This document shows, piece after piece, positions 1 to 7,445 of a stretch of 64,000 nt of DNA (positions within the stretch are counted from its first letter, which is position 1; each line of letters opens with the position of its first letter). The stretch comes from Acidimicrobiia bacterium (GTDB lineage: Bacteria > Actinomycetota > Acidimicrobiia > IMCC26256 > JAMXLJ01). The position numbers and the translations under genes are program-made. Below the pieces are notes generated by a model. It was not told where the DNA came from, searched no databases, and was given only the letters and a program-made list of their open reading frames with translations. Location: the NCBI GenBank assembly GCA_035651955.1, contig DASRES010000015.1, positions 134,208-198,207 of the forward strand, read 5' to 3'.

Positions 1-687
1 CAGGCCGCGAAGGTGCGCGCGACGGAGCGGCGGATCGAGCGGCTCGCGGTGGTCGAGAAGCCGTGGGAGGGGTGGCAGCTGCGCATGGAGCTGTCCGCCG
101 GCGCGCGGAGCGGCGACGTCGTCGCCCGCCTCGACGGCGCGGTCGTCCACCGGGGCGACTTCACGCTCGGTCCGATCGACGTCGAGATCGGCTGGCAGGA
201 TCGCGTCGCGCTGCTCGGCCCGAACGGCTCGGGCAAGAGCACCCTGCTGCGCGCGCTGCTCGGCCGCATCCCGCTCGACGCGGGGACGCGCTGGTTCGGG
301 CCCGGCGTGGTCGTCGGCGAGATGGACCAGGCACGGGGCGCGTTCTCGACGACGCGGCCCGTCCTCGAGACGTTCGTCGCCGGCACCTCGATGCGGCTCG
401 ACGAGGCGCGCTCGCTGCTCGCCAAGTTCGGGCTCGGCGCGGACGCGGTGCATCGCGAGGGCGCGCGCCTCTCACCGGGAGAGCGGACGCGCGCGGTGCT
501 CGCGTCGTTGACCGCGCGCGGCGTGAACCTGCTCGTGCTCGACGAGCCGACGAACCACCTCGACGTCGAGGCGATCGAGCAGCTCGAGTCGGCGCTCGAG
601 ACCTACGACGGCACACTCGTGCTCGTCACCCACGACCGCTGGCTGCTCGACACCGTCGACCTCACCCACGAGATCGTCCTCGGGTAG
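1..687 (+). CDS. ABC-F family ATPase, C-terminal part (cut by window edge)
   Basis: The reading frame is open from base 1 (the frame of GTG 13), so the gene starts outside the window and only its last ABC domain is seen. A basic helix resembling the ABC-F linker is followed by Walker A GPNGSGKS (bases 217-240), a signature LSPGERTR (usual form LSGGE), Walker B LLVLDEPTNHLD (529-564) and the H-loop THDR. The ABC-F form of Walker B, DEPTNHLD, and the lack of membrane segments place it with ribosome-associated ABC-F proteins (EttA, Uup, antibiotic-resistance types) rather than transporters. Which ABC-F subgroup it belongs to cannot be told without the N-terminal half. The gene ends facing the peptide transporter operon, with a strong hairpin between them. 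Confidence 0.93.
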   Translation, partial: QAAKVRATERRIERLAVVEKPWEGWQLRMELSAGARSGDVVARLDGAVVHRGDFTLGPIDVEIGWQDRVALLGPNGSGKSTLLRALLGRIPLDAGTRWFGPGVVVGEMDQARGAFSTTRPVLETFVAGTSMRLDEARSLLAKFGLGADAVHREGARLSPGERTRAVLASLTARGVNLLVLDEPTNHLDVEAIEQLESALETYDGTLVLVTHDRWLLDTVDLTHEIVLG

Positions 688-693
688 CCACAA

Positions 694-730
694 TTGTGGT
701 TCGGCGCGCGTAGAGCGCGCTGAACCACAA
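694..730. terminator. 16-bp hairpin between convergent genes
   Basis: Arms 694-709 and 715-730 pair over 16 bp with one G-T wobble and a 5-base loop. There is no T-run, as is common for actinobacterial terminators. The hairpin sits seven bases after the ABC-F stop and four bases before the dppF stop, so it could end transcription from both sides. The left foot also contains a 12-bp perfect palindrome (688-699). Confidence 0.75.
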
Positions 731-733
731 GAG

Positions 734-1783
734 TCAGCTCGTAGTCGCGGTCTCGCCGTTGGTGCTCATCTCGTGGACGAGCGTCTCGCCCTGGTCGAGC
801 GGGAAGTGGCACGCGACGTAGTGCTTCGGGCGGATCTCCCGGATGATCGGCTCCTCCTGCGCGCACCGCTCCTGCGCCCGGGGGCAACGGGACCGGAACC
901 GGCATCCGCTCGGCGGGTCGAGCGGCGACGGGATCTCCCCGCCGACGACGGGACGCTCCTCGGGACGCAGGTCCGGGTCGGGCACCGGGATCGCGAGCAG
1001 CAGCGCGGCCGTGTACGGGTGCGCGGGTGCGGCATAGATCTCGTCGGGCGGGCCGACCTCGCAGATCTTCCCGAGGTACATGACCGCGACGCGGTCACTG
1101 ACGTTCTTCACGACGGCGAGGTCGTGCGCGATGAACACGAGCGTCAGCCCGTAGCGCGACTTCATGTCCTCGAGCAGGTTGAGGATCTGCGCCTGCACGG
1201 ACACGTCGAGCGCGGACACCGGCTCGTCGCAGATGATGAGCTTCGGCTCGGTGACGACCGCGCGCGCGATCGAGATGCGCTGGCACTGACCCCCGGAGAA
1301 CTCGTGCGGGCGCCGGCGGCCGGCGGCGGCGGGGTCGAGCCCGACCGCCTCGAGCACCTCGTCGACCTTCTTGCGACGGCTCTCGTCGTCGCCCATCTTC
1401 CAGATCGCGAGGCCCTCGCCGACGATGTCCGCCACGCGGCGACGCGGGTTCAGCGACGAGATCGGGTCCTGGAAGATCATCTGGAGCTGCGGGCGGACGC
1501 GTCGCATGCCCTCGCCCTTCAGCTCGGTCAGCTCGGTGCCGTCGAAGCGCACGCTGCCCGAGGTCGGACGGGGCAGCTGCAGGACCGCGCGGCCCGTCGT
1601 CGACTTCCCGCACCCGGACTCGCCGACGAGCCCGAGCGTCTCGCCCGGCGCGATGTCGAGACTGACGTCGGACACCGCGTGGACCTTCTTCCCGCCCCCG
1701 GCCGGGAACTCGACGACGAGGTGCTCGACACGCAGCAGCGTGTCGTCGGCCGGCCGGAGGTGCGCGGTGCCGCTGCCCGCCAT
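734..1783 (-). CDS. dppF: Peptide-type ABC transporter ATP-binding protein (DppF/OppF-like)
   Basis: Cytoplasmic ATPase that powers uptake together with the DppD-like subunit. Walker A GESGCGKS (residues 54-61), Walker B IICDEPVSALD and the C-terminal oligopeptide-ABC cysteine motif (CRFRSRCPRAQERC) are visible. The signature reads SGGQCQR, with Cys where Arg or Lys is usual. I chose ATG 1783 (349 aa) because GGGAGG lies eight bases upstream and it begins just past the dppD stop; an upstream ATG at 1816 would overlap dppD. It is the last gene of the transporter operon. Family assignment is firm; the substrate (di/oligopeptide, opine, nickel or other) is not fixed by sequence, so the symbol is a family name. 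Confidence 0.92.
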   Translation of the reverse strand: MAGSGTAHLRPADDTLLRVEHLVVEFPAGGGKKVHAVSDVSLDIAPGETLGLVGESGCGKSTTGRAVLQLPRPTSGSVRFDGTELTELKGEGMRRVRPQLQMIFQDPISSLNPRRRVADIVGEGLAIWKMGDDESRRKKVDEVLEAVGLDPAAAGRRRPHEFSGGQCQRISIARAVVTEPKLIICDEPVSALDVSVQAQILNLLEDMKSRYGLTLVFIAHDLAVVKNVSDRVAVMYLGKICEVGPPDEIYAAPAHPYTAALLLAIPVPDPDLRPEERPVVGGEIPSPLDPPSGCRFRSRCPRAQERCAQEEPIIREIRPKHYVACHFPLDQGETLVHEMSTNGETATTS

Positions 1784-1784
1784 G

Positions 1785-2963
1785 TCAAGCGCCTCCCGAG
1801 CTGGCGGTGTCGACACCGGCCGCCGAGATCGTGTCCGCGGCGGGAACCGTGTCGGCGATCGTGCCGACCGGCACCCGTCCCTCCGCGCGGTTGCGCTCGA
1901 GCGCGGCGCGTCCTTCCGGCGTCCCGACCGGGAACCAGCAGCGGTACGCGTGCCCCGGCGCGTCGGCGTCGATGAGCGGCGGCTCCTCGATGCGGCACCG
2001 GTCCTGCACGTACGGGCAGCGGGGACTGAACTTGCATCCGGGCGGTGCGTTCACGAGATCGGGCGGACGGCCGTGGATGACGTCGAGGCGGGTGTGGCTG
2101 CGGTTCGTGAGCCGCGGGATCGAGCGGACCAGCGCCTCGGTGTAGGGGTGGCGCATCTGGTGGAAGAGCGTCGTGGTCGGCGCCTTCTCGACGATGCGAC
2201 CGGCGTACATGACCGCGATCTCGTCGGCACGACCCGCGACGACACCGAGGTCGTGCGTGACGAGGATCATCGCCATGAACCGTTCGCGCTGCTGCGCCTG
2301 CAGCAGGTCGAGGATCTGCGCCTGCACCGTGACGTCGAGCGCGGTCGTCGGCTCGTCCGCGAACAGCAGCTTCGGGCCGCACGCGATCGCGATGGCGATC
2401 ATCACGCGCTGGCGCATCCCGCCCGACAGCTGGTGCGGGTACTCGTTGAGTCGCCGTTCCGGCTCCGGGATCCCGACCGACGTCAGCAGCGCGAGCGCGA
2501 GCTCGTTCGCGTAGCTGCGCGAGATGTCGAGGTGGTACAGGAGCGGCTCGGTGATCTGACGACGGATCCGCATGACGGGGTTGAGCGACGTCATCGGGTC
2601 CTGGAACACCATCGCCATCTGCGTGCCCCACAGGGACCGCATCTCCTCGGGCGACGCGTGACCGATCTCGCGTCCCTCGAAGACGATGCTGCCCTCGCGC
2701 ACCACACCGCTCTTGGGCAGCAGCCCCATGATCGAGCGGCTGAGCACCGTCTTGCCGGAGCCCGACTCGCCGACCACGCCCAGCGTGCGACCACGCTCGA
2801 GCGAGAACGACACGCCGTCGACCGCGCGCACGAGACCTCGATCGGTCTGGAACATGGTGCGGACGTCCGTGACCTCGAGCAGCGCGCCGTCGAGCGGCTC
2901 GGTCGGGAACCGCTGGTCCGTGTCGAGGGCGCGCCGCACGCGCCGACGGGGGAGCAACGTCAC
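1785..2963 (-). CDS. dppD: Peptide-type ABC transporter ATP-binding protein (DppD/OppD-like)
   Basis: Second ATPase of the transporter, 392 aa from GTG 2963, which overlaps the dppC stop in a GTGA junction and so is probably translationally coupled. Walker A GESGSGKT (residues 65-72), signature LSGGMRQR, Walker B LLFADEPTTALD and the C-terminal cysteine cluster CKFSPRCPYVQDRC are all intact. It has about 25 extra residues before the ABC domain. It is expected to pair with DppF as a heterodimer on the cytoplasmic side of the permeases. Confidence 0.92.
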   Translation of the reverse strand: MTLLPRRRVRRALDTDQRFPTEPLDGALLEVTDVRTMFQTDRGLVRAVDGVSFSLERGRTLGVVGESGSGKTVLSRSIMGLLPKSGVVREGSIVFEGREIGHASPEEMRSLWGTQMAMVFQDPMTSLNPVMRIRRQITEPLLYHLDISRSYANELALALLTSVGIPEPERRLNEYPHQLSGGMRQRVMIAIAIACGPKLLFADEPTTALDVTVQAQILDLLQAQQRERFMAMILVTHDLGVVAGRADEIAVMYAGRIVEKAPTTTLFHQMRHPYTEALVRSIPRLTNRSHTRLDVIHGRPPDLVNAPPGCKFSPRCPYVQDRCRIEEPPLIDADAPGHAYRCWFPVGTPEGRAALERNRAEGRVPVGTIADTVPAADTISAAGVDTASSGGA

Positions 2964-3904
2964 AGCGAGCTCTCCCGCACGTCGAAGCGGGCGCGGATCA
3001 CGTCGCCCAGGTAGTTCAGCGCGAGCACCGTCAGGAAGATCACGATCGACGGCGCGAGGACGATGTGCGGCGCGTTCGAGATGCTGTTCTTGCCGCTGAC
3101 GATCACGTTCCCCCACGACACCGTCTGGGGCTTCACGCTCGCACCGAGGATCGCGAGCCCGCCCTCGGCGACGATGACGACCGCGATGCCGAGCAGCGCG
3201 AGCGAGAACATCGCGGGGAGGACGTTCGGCAGGATCTCGCGGAACATGATCCGCCGGTGCCGCGCACCCTGGGCGCGCGCGGCGAGCACGAACTCGCGCT
3301 CGGACCACGTCAACGTCGACGCGCGCGCGATGCGGGCGAGGATCGGCGTCGACACGATCGCCAACGCGACCGTCACGTTGACGGTCGTGCGACCGAGGAA
3401 CGTCACGACGGCGAGGGCCAGGATCAGCTGCGGGAACGCGAGGAAGATGTCGAGCACGGAGCCGATGAAACCGCCGATGCGGCCCTTGAAGTAGCCGGCG
3501 ATCAACCCGAGCACCCCGCCGAGCACGAAGCCGATCGCGATCGACCCGAACCCGATCACGAGCGACACCCGCCCGCCGTACACGACCCGGGAGAGGACGT
3601 CGCGGCCGCTCCCGTCGAGCCCGAACGGATGCGCGAGCGTCGGGCCCTGGTTGAGGTGCGAGCTGTCCGCCCAGTTGATCGGATCCTTCAGCGGCAGGAA
3701 CGACGCGAGGACCGCGCTGCCGATGACGAGCACCATCCACGCGATCGCGATCCACGCCGCGATCCCGAGGCGCCGGCGGGCGCTCGCGCCTTGCGGGCCG
3801 AGCTCGACCGCGAGGCCCTGGAGGAGCGGTTCGCTCGGGGGCAGCCCCTCGCGGTCCTCCTCGGCGGCGAGCCGCTCGGCGGGGCTAGACGGCAACTCGG
3901 GCAC
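2960..3904 (-). CDS. dppC: Peptide-type ABC transporter permease (DppC/OppC-like)
   Basis: Inner permease subunit, 314 aa. A cytoplasmic N-terminal arm of about 45 residues leads into a first membrane helix (IAAWIAIAWMVLVIGSAVLA), then the BPD_transp_1 domain with further helices and the cytoplasmic EAA-type loop (LVLAARAQGARHRRIMFREIL). GTG 3904 is used; it overlaps the end of dppB by 20 bases. The N-terminal OppC_N-type segment is typical of the C permease. Operon position and overlaps support tight co-expression with dppB and dppD. Confidence 0.92.
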   Translation of the reverse strand: MPELPSSPAERLAAEEDREGLPPSEPLLQGLAVELGPQGASARRRLGIAAWIAIAWMVLVIGSAVLASFLPLKDPINWADSSHLNQGPTLAHPFGLDGSGRDVLSRVVYGGRVSLVIGFGSIAIGFVLGGVLGLIAGYFKGRIGGFIGSVLDIFLAFPQLILALAVVTFLGRTTVNVTVALAIVSTPILARIARASTLTWSEREFVLAARAQGARHRRIMFREILPNVLPAMFSLALLGIAVVIVAEGGLAILGASVKPQTVSWGNVIVSGKNSISNAPHIVLAPSIVIFLTVLALNYLGDVIRARFDVRESSL

Positions 3905-4835
3905 TGCGAATCCGCGGGTCGAGGACGGTGTAGAGCATGTCGACCAGGAAGTTCAGCACGACGTACGCGACCGCGATGAGCGCGACGTAGCTCTGCAGCG
4001 CAGGGTACTGGTCGGCGAAGATCGCCTCGGTGATGCGGGTCCCGACGCCGGGGAGCTGGAAGATGACCTCGATCACCACCGCGCCGCCGATCAGCGCGCC
4101 TACGTTCAGGCCGGCGACGGTCAACAGCGTCAGGCTCGACGGGCGCAGCGCGTGGCGGAGTAGGACCCGTCGCGTCGGAATGCCCTTCGACTTCGCGGTG
4201 GCGATGTAGTCCTCCTGCAACGTCTGGATCATGTCGCTGCGCAGCAGCCGCATGTAGACCGCGATCTGGCCGACGGCGAGGCTGATCGTCGGCAGGATCA
4301 TGTATCTCGCGTGCTGCCACAGCCCGGCGCCGATCGGCTCGTAGCCCTGCGTCGGGAGGATCTTCCACGTCGCGCCGACGTAGATCGCGAGTACGAGCGC
4401 GAGCACGAAGCTGGGCAGCGCGAGCATCCCGAACGCCGCGGTGTTGGTCACCGCGTCGAGCTTCGTGCCGGCCTTGTACGCGGTCACGACGCCGAGCGGG
4501 ATCGCGACGAGCAGCGCGAGCACCTGCGCGTACAGCATGAGCTGCAACGAGACCGGCAACGCCTTCTTGAGCACCGTCGTCACCGGCTGGCCGGAGTCGT
4601 AGTACCGGCCCAGGTTCCCGTGCAGCAGTCCGCTGAGCCAGTGCCAGTACTGCTGGAAGAACCCCTCGTCGAGCTTCAGGTCGTGGCGCAGCTGCGCCTT
4701 CTGCTGTGGCGTGCCGAACGGGATGATCTTCTGGACCGGGTCACCGGGCAGCAGCTTGATCAGGCAGAAGGTCAGGAACGTGACGACGAGCAGCACCACG
4801 ACCAGCCGCACCAGCTTCGCGGCGATGAGGCGCAT
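3885..4835 (-). CDS. dppB: Peptide-type ABC transporter permease (DppB/OppB-like)
   Basis: Permease partner of DppC, 316 aa. It starts with a hydrophobic helix (VVVLLVVTFLTFCLIKLLPGDP), the hallmark N-terminus of DppB proteins, followed by five or so membrane helices and an EAA loop (DYIATAKSKGIPTRRVLLRHAL). ATG 4835 is chosen because AGGAG lies nine bases upstream. The 180 bases between the binding-protein gene and dppB hold two small hairpins and one dispersed hairpin repeat, which may lower expression of the permease relative to the binding protein. Confidence 0.92.
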   Translation of the reverse strand: MRLIAAKLVRLVVVLLVVTFLTFCLIKLLPGDPVQKIIPFGTPQQKAQLRHDLKLDEGFFQQYWHWLSGLLHGNLGRYYDSGQPVTTVLKKALPVSLQLMLYAQVLALLVAIPLGVVTAYKAGTKLDAVTNTAAFGMLALPSFVLALVLAIYVGATWKILPTQGYEPIGAGLWQHARYMILPTISLAVGQIAVYMRLLRSDMIQTLQEDYIATAKSKGIPTRRVLLRHALRPSSLTLLTVAGLNVGALIGGAVVIEVIFQLPGVGTRITEAIFADQYPALQSYVALIAVAYVVLNFLVDMLYTVLDPRIRSARVAV

Positions 4836-4853
4836 GCGCGGCGACTCCTCAGC

Positions 4854-4881
4854 GGACCGTGCGCCACGAGGCGCACGGTCC
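4854..4881. other. Perfect 12-bp intercistronic hairpin
   Basis: Arms 4854-4865 and 4870-4881 are exact reverse complements around the loop ACGA. It lies between the binding-protein stop (5016) and the dppB start (4835), close to the dppB ribosome-binding site. Likely an mRNA-stabilising or attenuating stem. Confidence 0.75.
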
Positions 4882-4895
4882 ATGCCGCCGCTCTC

Positions 4896-4910
4896 GGCAC
4901 CTTCGGTGCC
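4896..4910. other. Small 6-bp hairpin with TTC loop
   Basis: Arms GGCACC and GGTGCC pair around TTC in the same intercistronic region as the 4854-4881 stem. Weak on its own; noted because three foldable elements are stacked here. Confidence 0.45.
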
Positions 4911-4928
4911 CGGTGACGCCGATGGTCA

Positions 4929-4976
4929 CGTTCGCTGCTCGCGCGGGATACCCGGCTCGCGAACGCTCGCCGCTCC
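4929..4976. repeat. Dispersed hairpin repeat, copy A (48 bp)
   Basis: Shares the flanks CG(C/T)TCGCTGC on the left and CGCTCGCCGCTCC on the right, plus the core CGGGATAC, with copies at 7374-7420 and 39742-39788. Its stem is imperfect and it is one base longer than the others. It lies between the binding-protein and permease genes. Confidence 0.7.
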
Positions 4977-5015
4977 CGAGGCCACGCTTCCGCTCGCCTC
5001 CCGGCTCGCTCGCTG

Positions 5016-6683
5016 TCATGAGACCCAGATGCCGAGCAGCTGGTGGTAGCCGGCGATCATCGGGATCGGCTTGTCGGTGCCCGGTGCGCCCGTCGCGTCG
5101 GGAAGGTTCGGCCCGCCGAGCCCGTGGACGGTGGTCTTCGTCGCGACGAACCACTGCGTGTACCAGCTCCACAGGTTGTAGGCCTGCTGCGACATGCGCC
5201 GGCTGAAGTCCTGATACAGCGCGACGCGCTTCGCGTTGTCGGTCTCGCTGCGGCCCTGGTCGAGGTCCCGGTCGAGCTCGGGATCGCTCACGTGGTTGAA
5301 GTTCACCGGCGAGCCGCTGTGGAACCAGACGTACAGGCTGTCACCGTCACCGCCGGGGTAGTTGCGCCACAGGAAGGCGTCGACCTTGCCGCCGATGGCC
5401 TGGTTGATGATCGTCGCCTGGTCGACCGGCGCGGGCAGGTTCACCGTGATGCCGACCTGCCGGGCCTCGCGCTGCACCTCCTGCGCGAGCTGCTGCGTCA
5501 GCGCGTCGAACGTCGACTGCAGGTTGAATTCGAACTTGCCGCCGTTCGCCGTCTTGCACGCCGCGACGTCCTTCTTGGCCTGCGTCGTGTCGAACTGCGG
5601 GAAGCCCGGGTCGGACACGTAGCCCATGCCCTTCGTGTCGAAGACCTGGTTCGCGATGCGGAACAGGTTCTTGTTCACGATGTTGTTCAGCACCTTCCGG
5701 TCGACACCTTCGGCGACCGCCTTCCGGCACGACAGGTTGTTGAACGGCGGCCGGTTCACGTTGAGCAGGATGTGACCGAGCTCCTGGCGGCCCTGCGGCT
5801 CCATGTCGATGTTGAACTGGTTGCCGAGGCCCTGCAGCGTCGAGAGGTCCGTGCCGTTCGAGTCGTGCATGACGTCGAACTGGCCGCCCTGGAGACCGCG
5901 TGTGCGCTGCTGCCCGTCCTCCTGGATCTTGAAGTCGATCTCGTTCAGGTACGGCAGCTGGCGGCCCGAGCTGTCCTTGCGCCAGTAGTCCGTGTTCTTG
6001 ACGACGTCGACCTCACCGGTGGCCGGGTCGAAGCTCTTGAGCTTGAACGGACCCGTCCCGATCATGTTCGTGTTGCACGTCGCCTGGTTGTTGAGCTGCG
6101 CGGGCGCGGCGATGCCGACGCGACCGGTCGCCCAGAGGTAGAGCGGGAACGCGACCCATGGCTTCGACGTCGTGACGACGACGGTCATCGGGTCGGTGGC
6201 CTGCACGTTCGAGATGTCCTGGAAGACGAACTGCAGCAGGATGCCCTTGCGCCACGCGTTGATGTTCTGCGCGACCGCGGCGGCGTCGAGCGGCTCGCCG
6301 TCCTGGAACTTGATGCCGGGCCGCAGCGTGATCGTCCACTGGTCGTACGTCGGGTTGTGGGTCACCGACTTCGCGAGGTACGGCACCATGTTGCCGCTCG
6401 CGTCGGGCTCGACGAGCGTGTCGTAGATCGCCTGGGTGACCATGATCCCGCTGATCGCGAGCTGCGCGCTCGGGATGCAGAACATCGTCGTCTTGCCCTC
6501 GAGGGCGTAGACGATCTTGCCGCCCTCCTTCGGCGTGCCCTCGCTCGCGCCGCTCGACGTGCCGCCGTTGTTCGAGCTCTTGCTGCTGCTGCCGCCGCCG
6601 CAGGCCGCCGCGACCGTCGCGAATGCGGCGGCGATGGCCAGGAACCGAAGCGTTCGACGCGTCGCGCGAGGCGAGTGCTGCAC
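5016..6683 (-). CDS. Extracellular solute-binding lipoprotein, family 5 (peptide-type)
   Basis: Substrate-binding protein of the ABC transporter, 555 aa. The signal peptide (RRTLRFLAIAAAFATVAAAC) ends in a lipobox VAAAC with Cys28 as the lipidated residue, followed by a Gly/Ser-rich linker. The body carries family-5 features: YDTLVEPDASGNMVPYLAKS near the N-terminus, then WTITLRPGIKFQDGEPLDA. GTG 6683 is chosen because it gives a well-formed signal peptide and follows a G-rich ribosome-binding site. It heads the operon and is preceded by a near-consensus promoter and a TGAC-N6-GTCA palindrome. Ligand unknown; family-5 proteins bind peptides, but also nickel, haem and opines. Confidence 0.93.
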   Translation of the reverse strand: MQHSPRATRRTLRFLAIAAAFATVAAACGGGSSSKSSNNGGTSSGASEGTPKEGGKIVYALEGKTTMFCIPSAQLAISGIMVTQAIYDTLVEPDASGNMVPYLAKSVTHNPTYDQWTITLRPGIKFQDGEPLDAAAVAQNINAWRKGILLQFVFQDISNVQATDPMTVVVTTSKPWVAFPLYLWATGRVGIAAPAQLNNQATCNTNMIGTGPFKLKSFDPATGEVDVVKNTDYWRKDSSGRQLPYLNEIDFKIQEDGQQRTRGLQGGQFDVMHDSNGTDLSTLQGLGNQFNIDMEPQGRQELGHILLNVNRPPFNNLSCRKAVAEGVDRKVLNNIVNKNLFRIANQVFDTKGMGYVSDPGFPQFDTTQAKKDVAACKTANGGKFEFNLQSTFDALTQQLAQEVQREARQVGITVNLPAPVDQATIINQAIGGKVDAFLWRNYPGGDGDSLYVWFHSGSPVNFNHVSDPELDRDLDQGRSETDNAKRVALYQDFSRRMSQQAYNLWSWYTQWFVATKTTVHGLGGPNLPDATGAPGTDKPIPMIAGYHQLLGIWVS

Positions 6684-6821
6684 GTTTCCCCCCGTGTCCC
6701 GATCAGTTTCGTCCGTGGACGATCCGTCCGTCCGTGGACGCTCCCGCAAGGCCCTGCCGCCGACTGGTGCGTGGTGCTGGTGGTACTGGTGCGTGCGTGG
6801 TGCGTTGCGTGCCTGCCCGCT

Positions 6822-6835
6822 TGACCGGGCGGTCA
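6822..6835. promoter_or_regulatory. TGAC-N6-GTCA operator, site 1 (transporter operon)
   Basis: TGACCGGGCGGTCA: outer six-base half-sites are perfect reverse complements around GG. It lies just downstream of the -10 box of the leftward promoter for the binding-protein operon, a repressor-like position. First of six sites of the same pattern in the window. Confidence 0.7.
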
Positions 6836-6847
6836 GTTGGTGACGGC

Positions 6848-6876
6848 AAGGTAGGAACCGGGCCGTTTGTTGTCAA
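6848..6876 (-). promoter_or_regulatory. Sigma-70-type promoter of the ABC transporter operon
   Basis: On the minus strand, TTGACA (6876-6871), a 17-base spacer and TACCTT (6853-6848) form a near-consensus vegetative promoter. Transcription should start near 6841, giving a leader of about 158 bases before GTG 6683 with the palindrome 6822-6835 at its beginning. Confidence 0.7.
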
Positions 6877-6934
6877 CCTCTTCTACCCCACGTGGGACGC
6901 TCGCGGATGTCGCGAACTCCGGAAAGGGCCGAGG

Positions 6935-7351
6935 GTGGACGATCGCCTGCACGTGACCGGCTCGTGCGCCATCGCGCTCGACGAGCTCGAGTGGCGCTTC
7001 ACCGGCGCGGGCGGGCCCGGCGGTCAGCACGCGAACACAGCGAACACGAAGGTCGAGCTGCGCTGGGACGTGGCCAGCTCACGTTCGCTGGGCCCGCGGC
7101 AGCGTGAGCGGCTGCTCGCCCGCCTCGGACCCGTCGTGCGCGTCGTCGTGGCGAGCGAACGGTCGCAGGCGCGCAACCGGGCCCTCGCGCTCGACCGCCT
7201 GCGCGCCCGTGTCGCCGACGCGCTCCGGGTGCGGCCACCGCGCGTGGCGACACGTCCCACCGCACGCGCGCGTGCCGCGAGGGTCGACGAGAAGCGCCGC
7301 CGCGGCGACGTGAAGCGCAACCGCCGGCCGCCGCCGTCACCCGAGGAGTGA
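6935..7351 (+). CDS. arfB: Peptidyl-tRNA hydrolase ArfB (ribosome rescue factor)
   Basis: Releases nascent chains from stalled ribosomes without needing a stop codon. The 138-aa protein has the class I release-factor loop GAGGPGGQHANTANTKVEL, with the catalytic GGQ at about residues 26-28, and a basic tail (DEKRRRGDVKRNRR) that in ArfB sits in the empty mRNA channel. It has neither the codon-recognition domains of RF1/RF2 nor their length (about 360 aa). GTG 6935 is chosen: GGAAAGGG lies seven bases upstream and the length matches known ArfB proteins (about 140 aa). It is divergent from the transporter operon across about 250 bases. Confidence 0.92.
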   Translation: MDDRLHVTGSCAIALDELEWRFTGAGGPGGQHANTANTKVELRWDVASSRSLGPRQRERLLARLGPVVRVVVASERSQARNRALALDRLRARVADALRVRPPRVATRPTARARAARVDEKRRRGDVKRNRRPPPSPEE

Positions 7352-7373
7352 CGGCGGCGGATGCCTCTGGTCG

Positions 7374-7420
7374 CGCTCGCTGCGAGGCGGGATACGCGCC
7401 TCGCGGACGCTCGCCGCTCC
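7374..7420. repeat. Dispersed hairpin repeat, copy B (47 bp)
   Basis: Same flanks and core as the copies at 4929 and 39742. Its stem is GCGAGGCG/CGCCTCGC around GGATACG; the stem letters differ from copy C but remain paired. Intergenic, between arfB and the channel-like gene. Confidence 0.75.
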
Positions 7421-7445
7421 TCTGCCAAGCTGCGGGGCCGTGGGG

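Noticed and set aside
4914-4928. TGAC-N7-GTCA in the binding-protein/dppB gap, similar to the operator sites
   Set aside because: Spacer is seven, not six, and there is no -10 nearby. The same N7 form occurs inside a coding region near 6173-6187, so it looks like chance.
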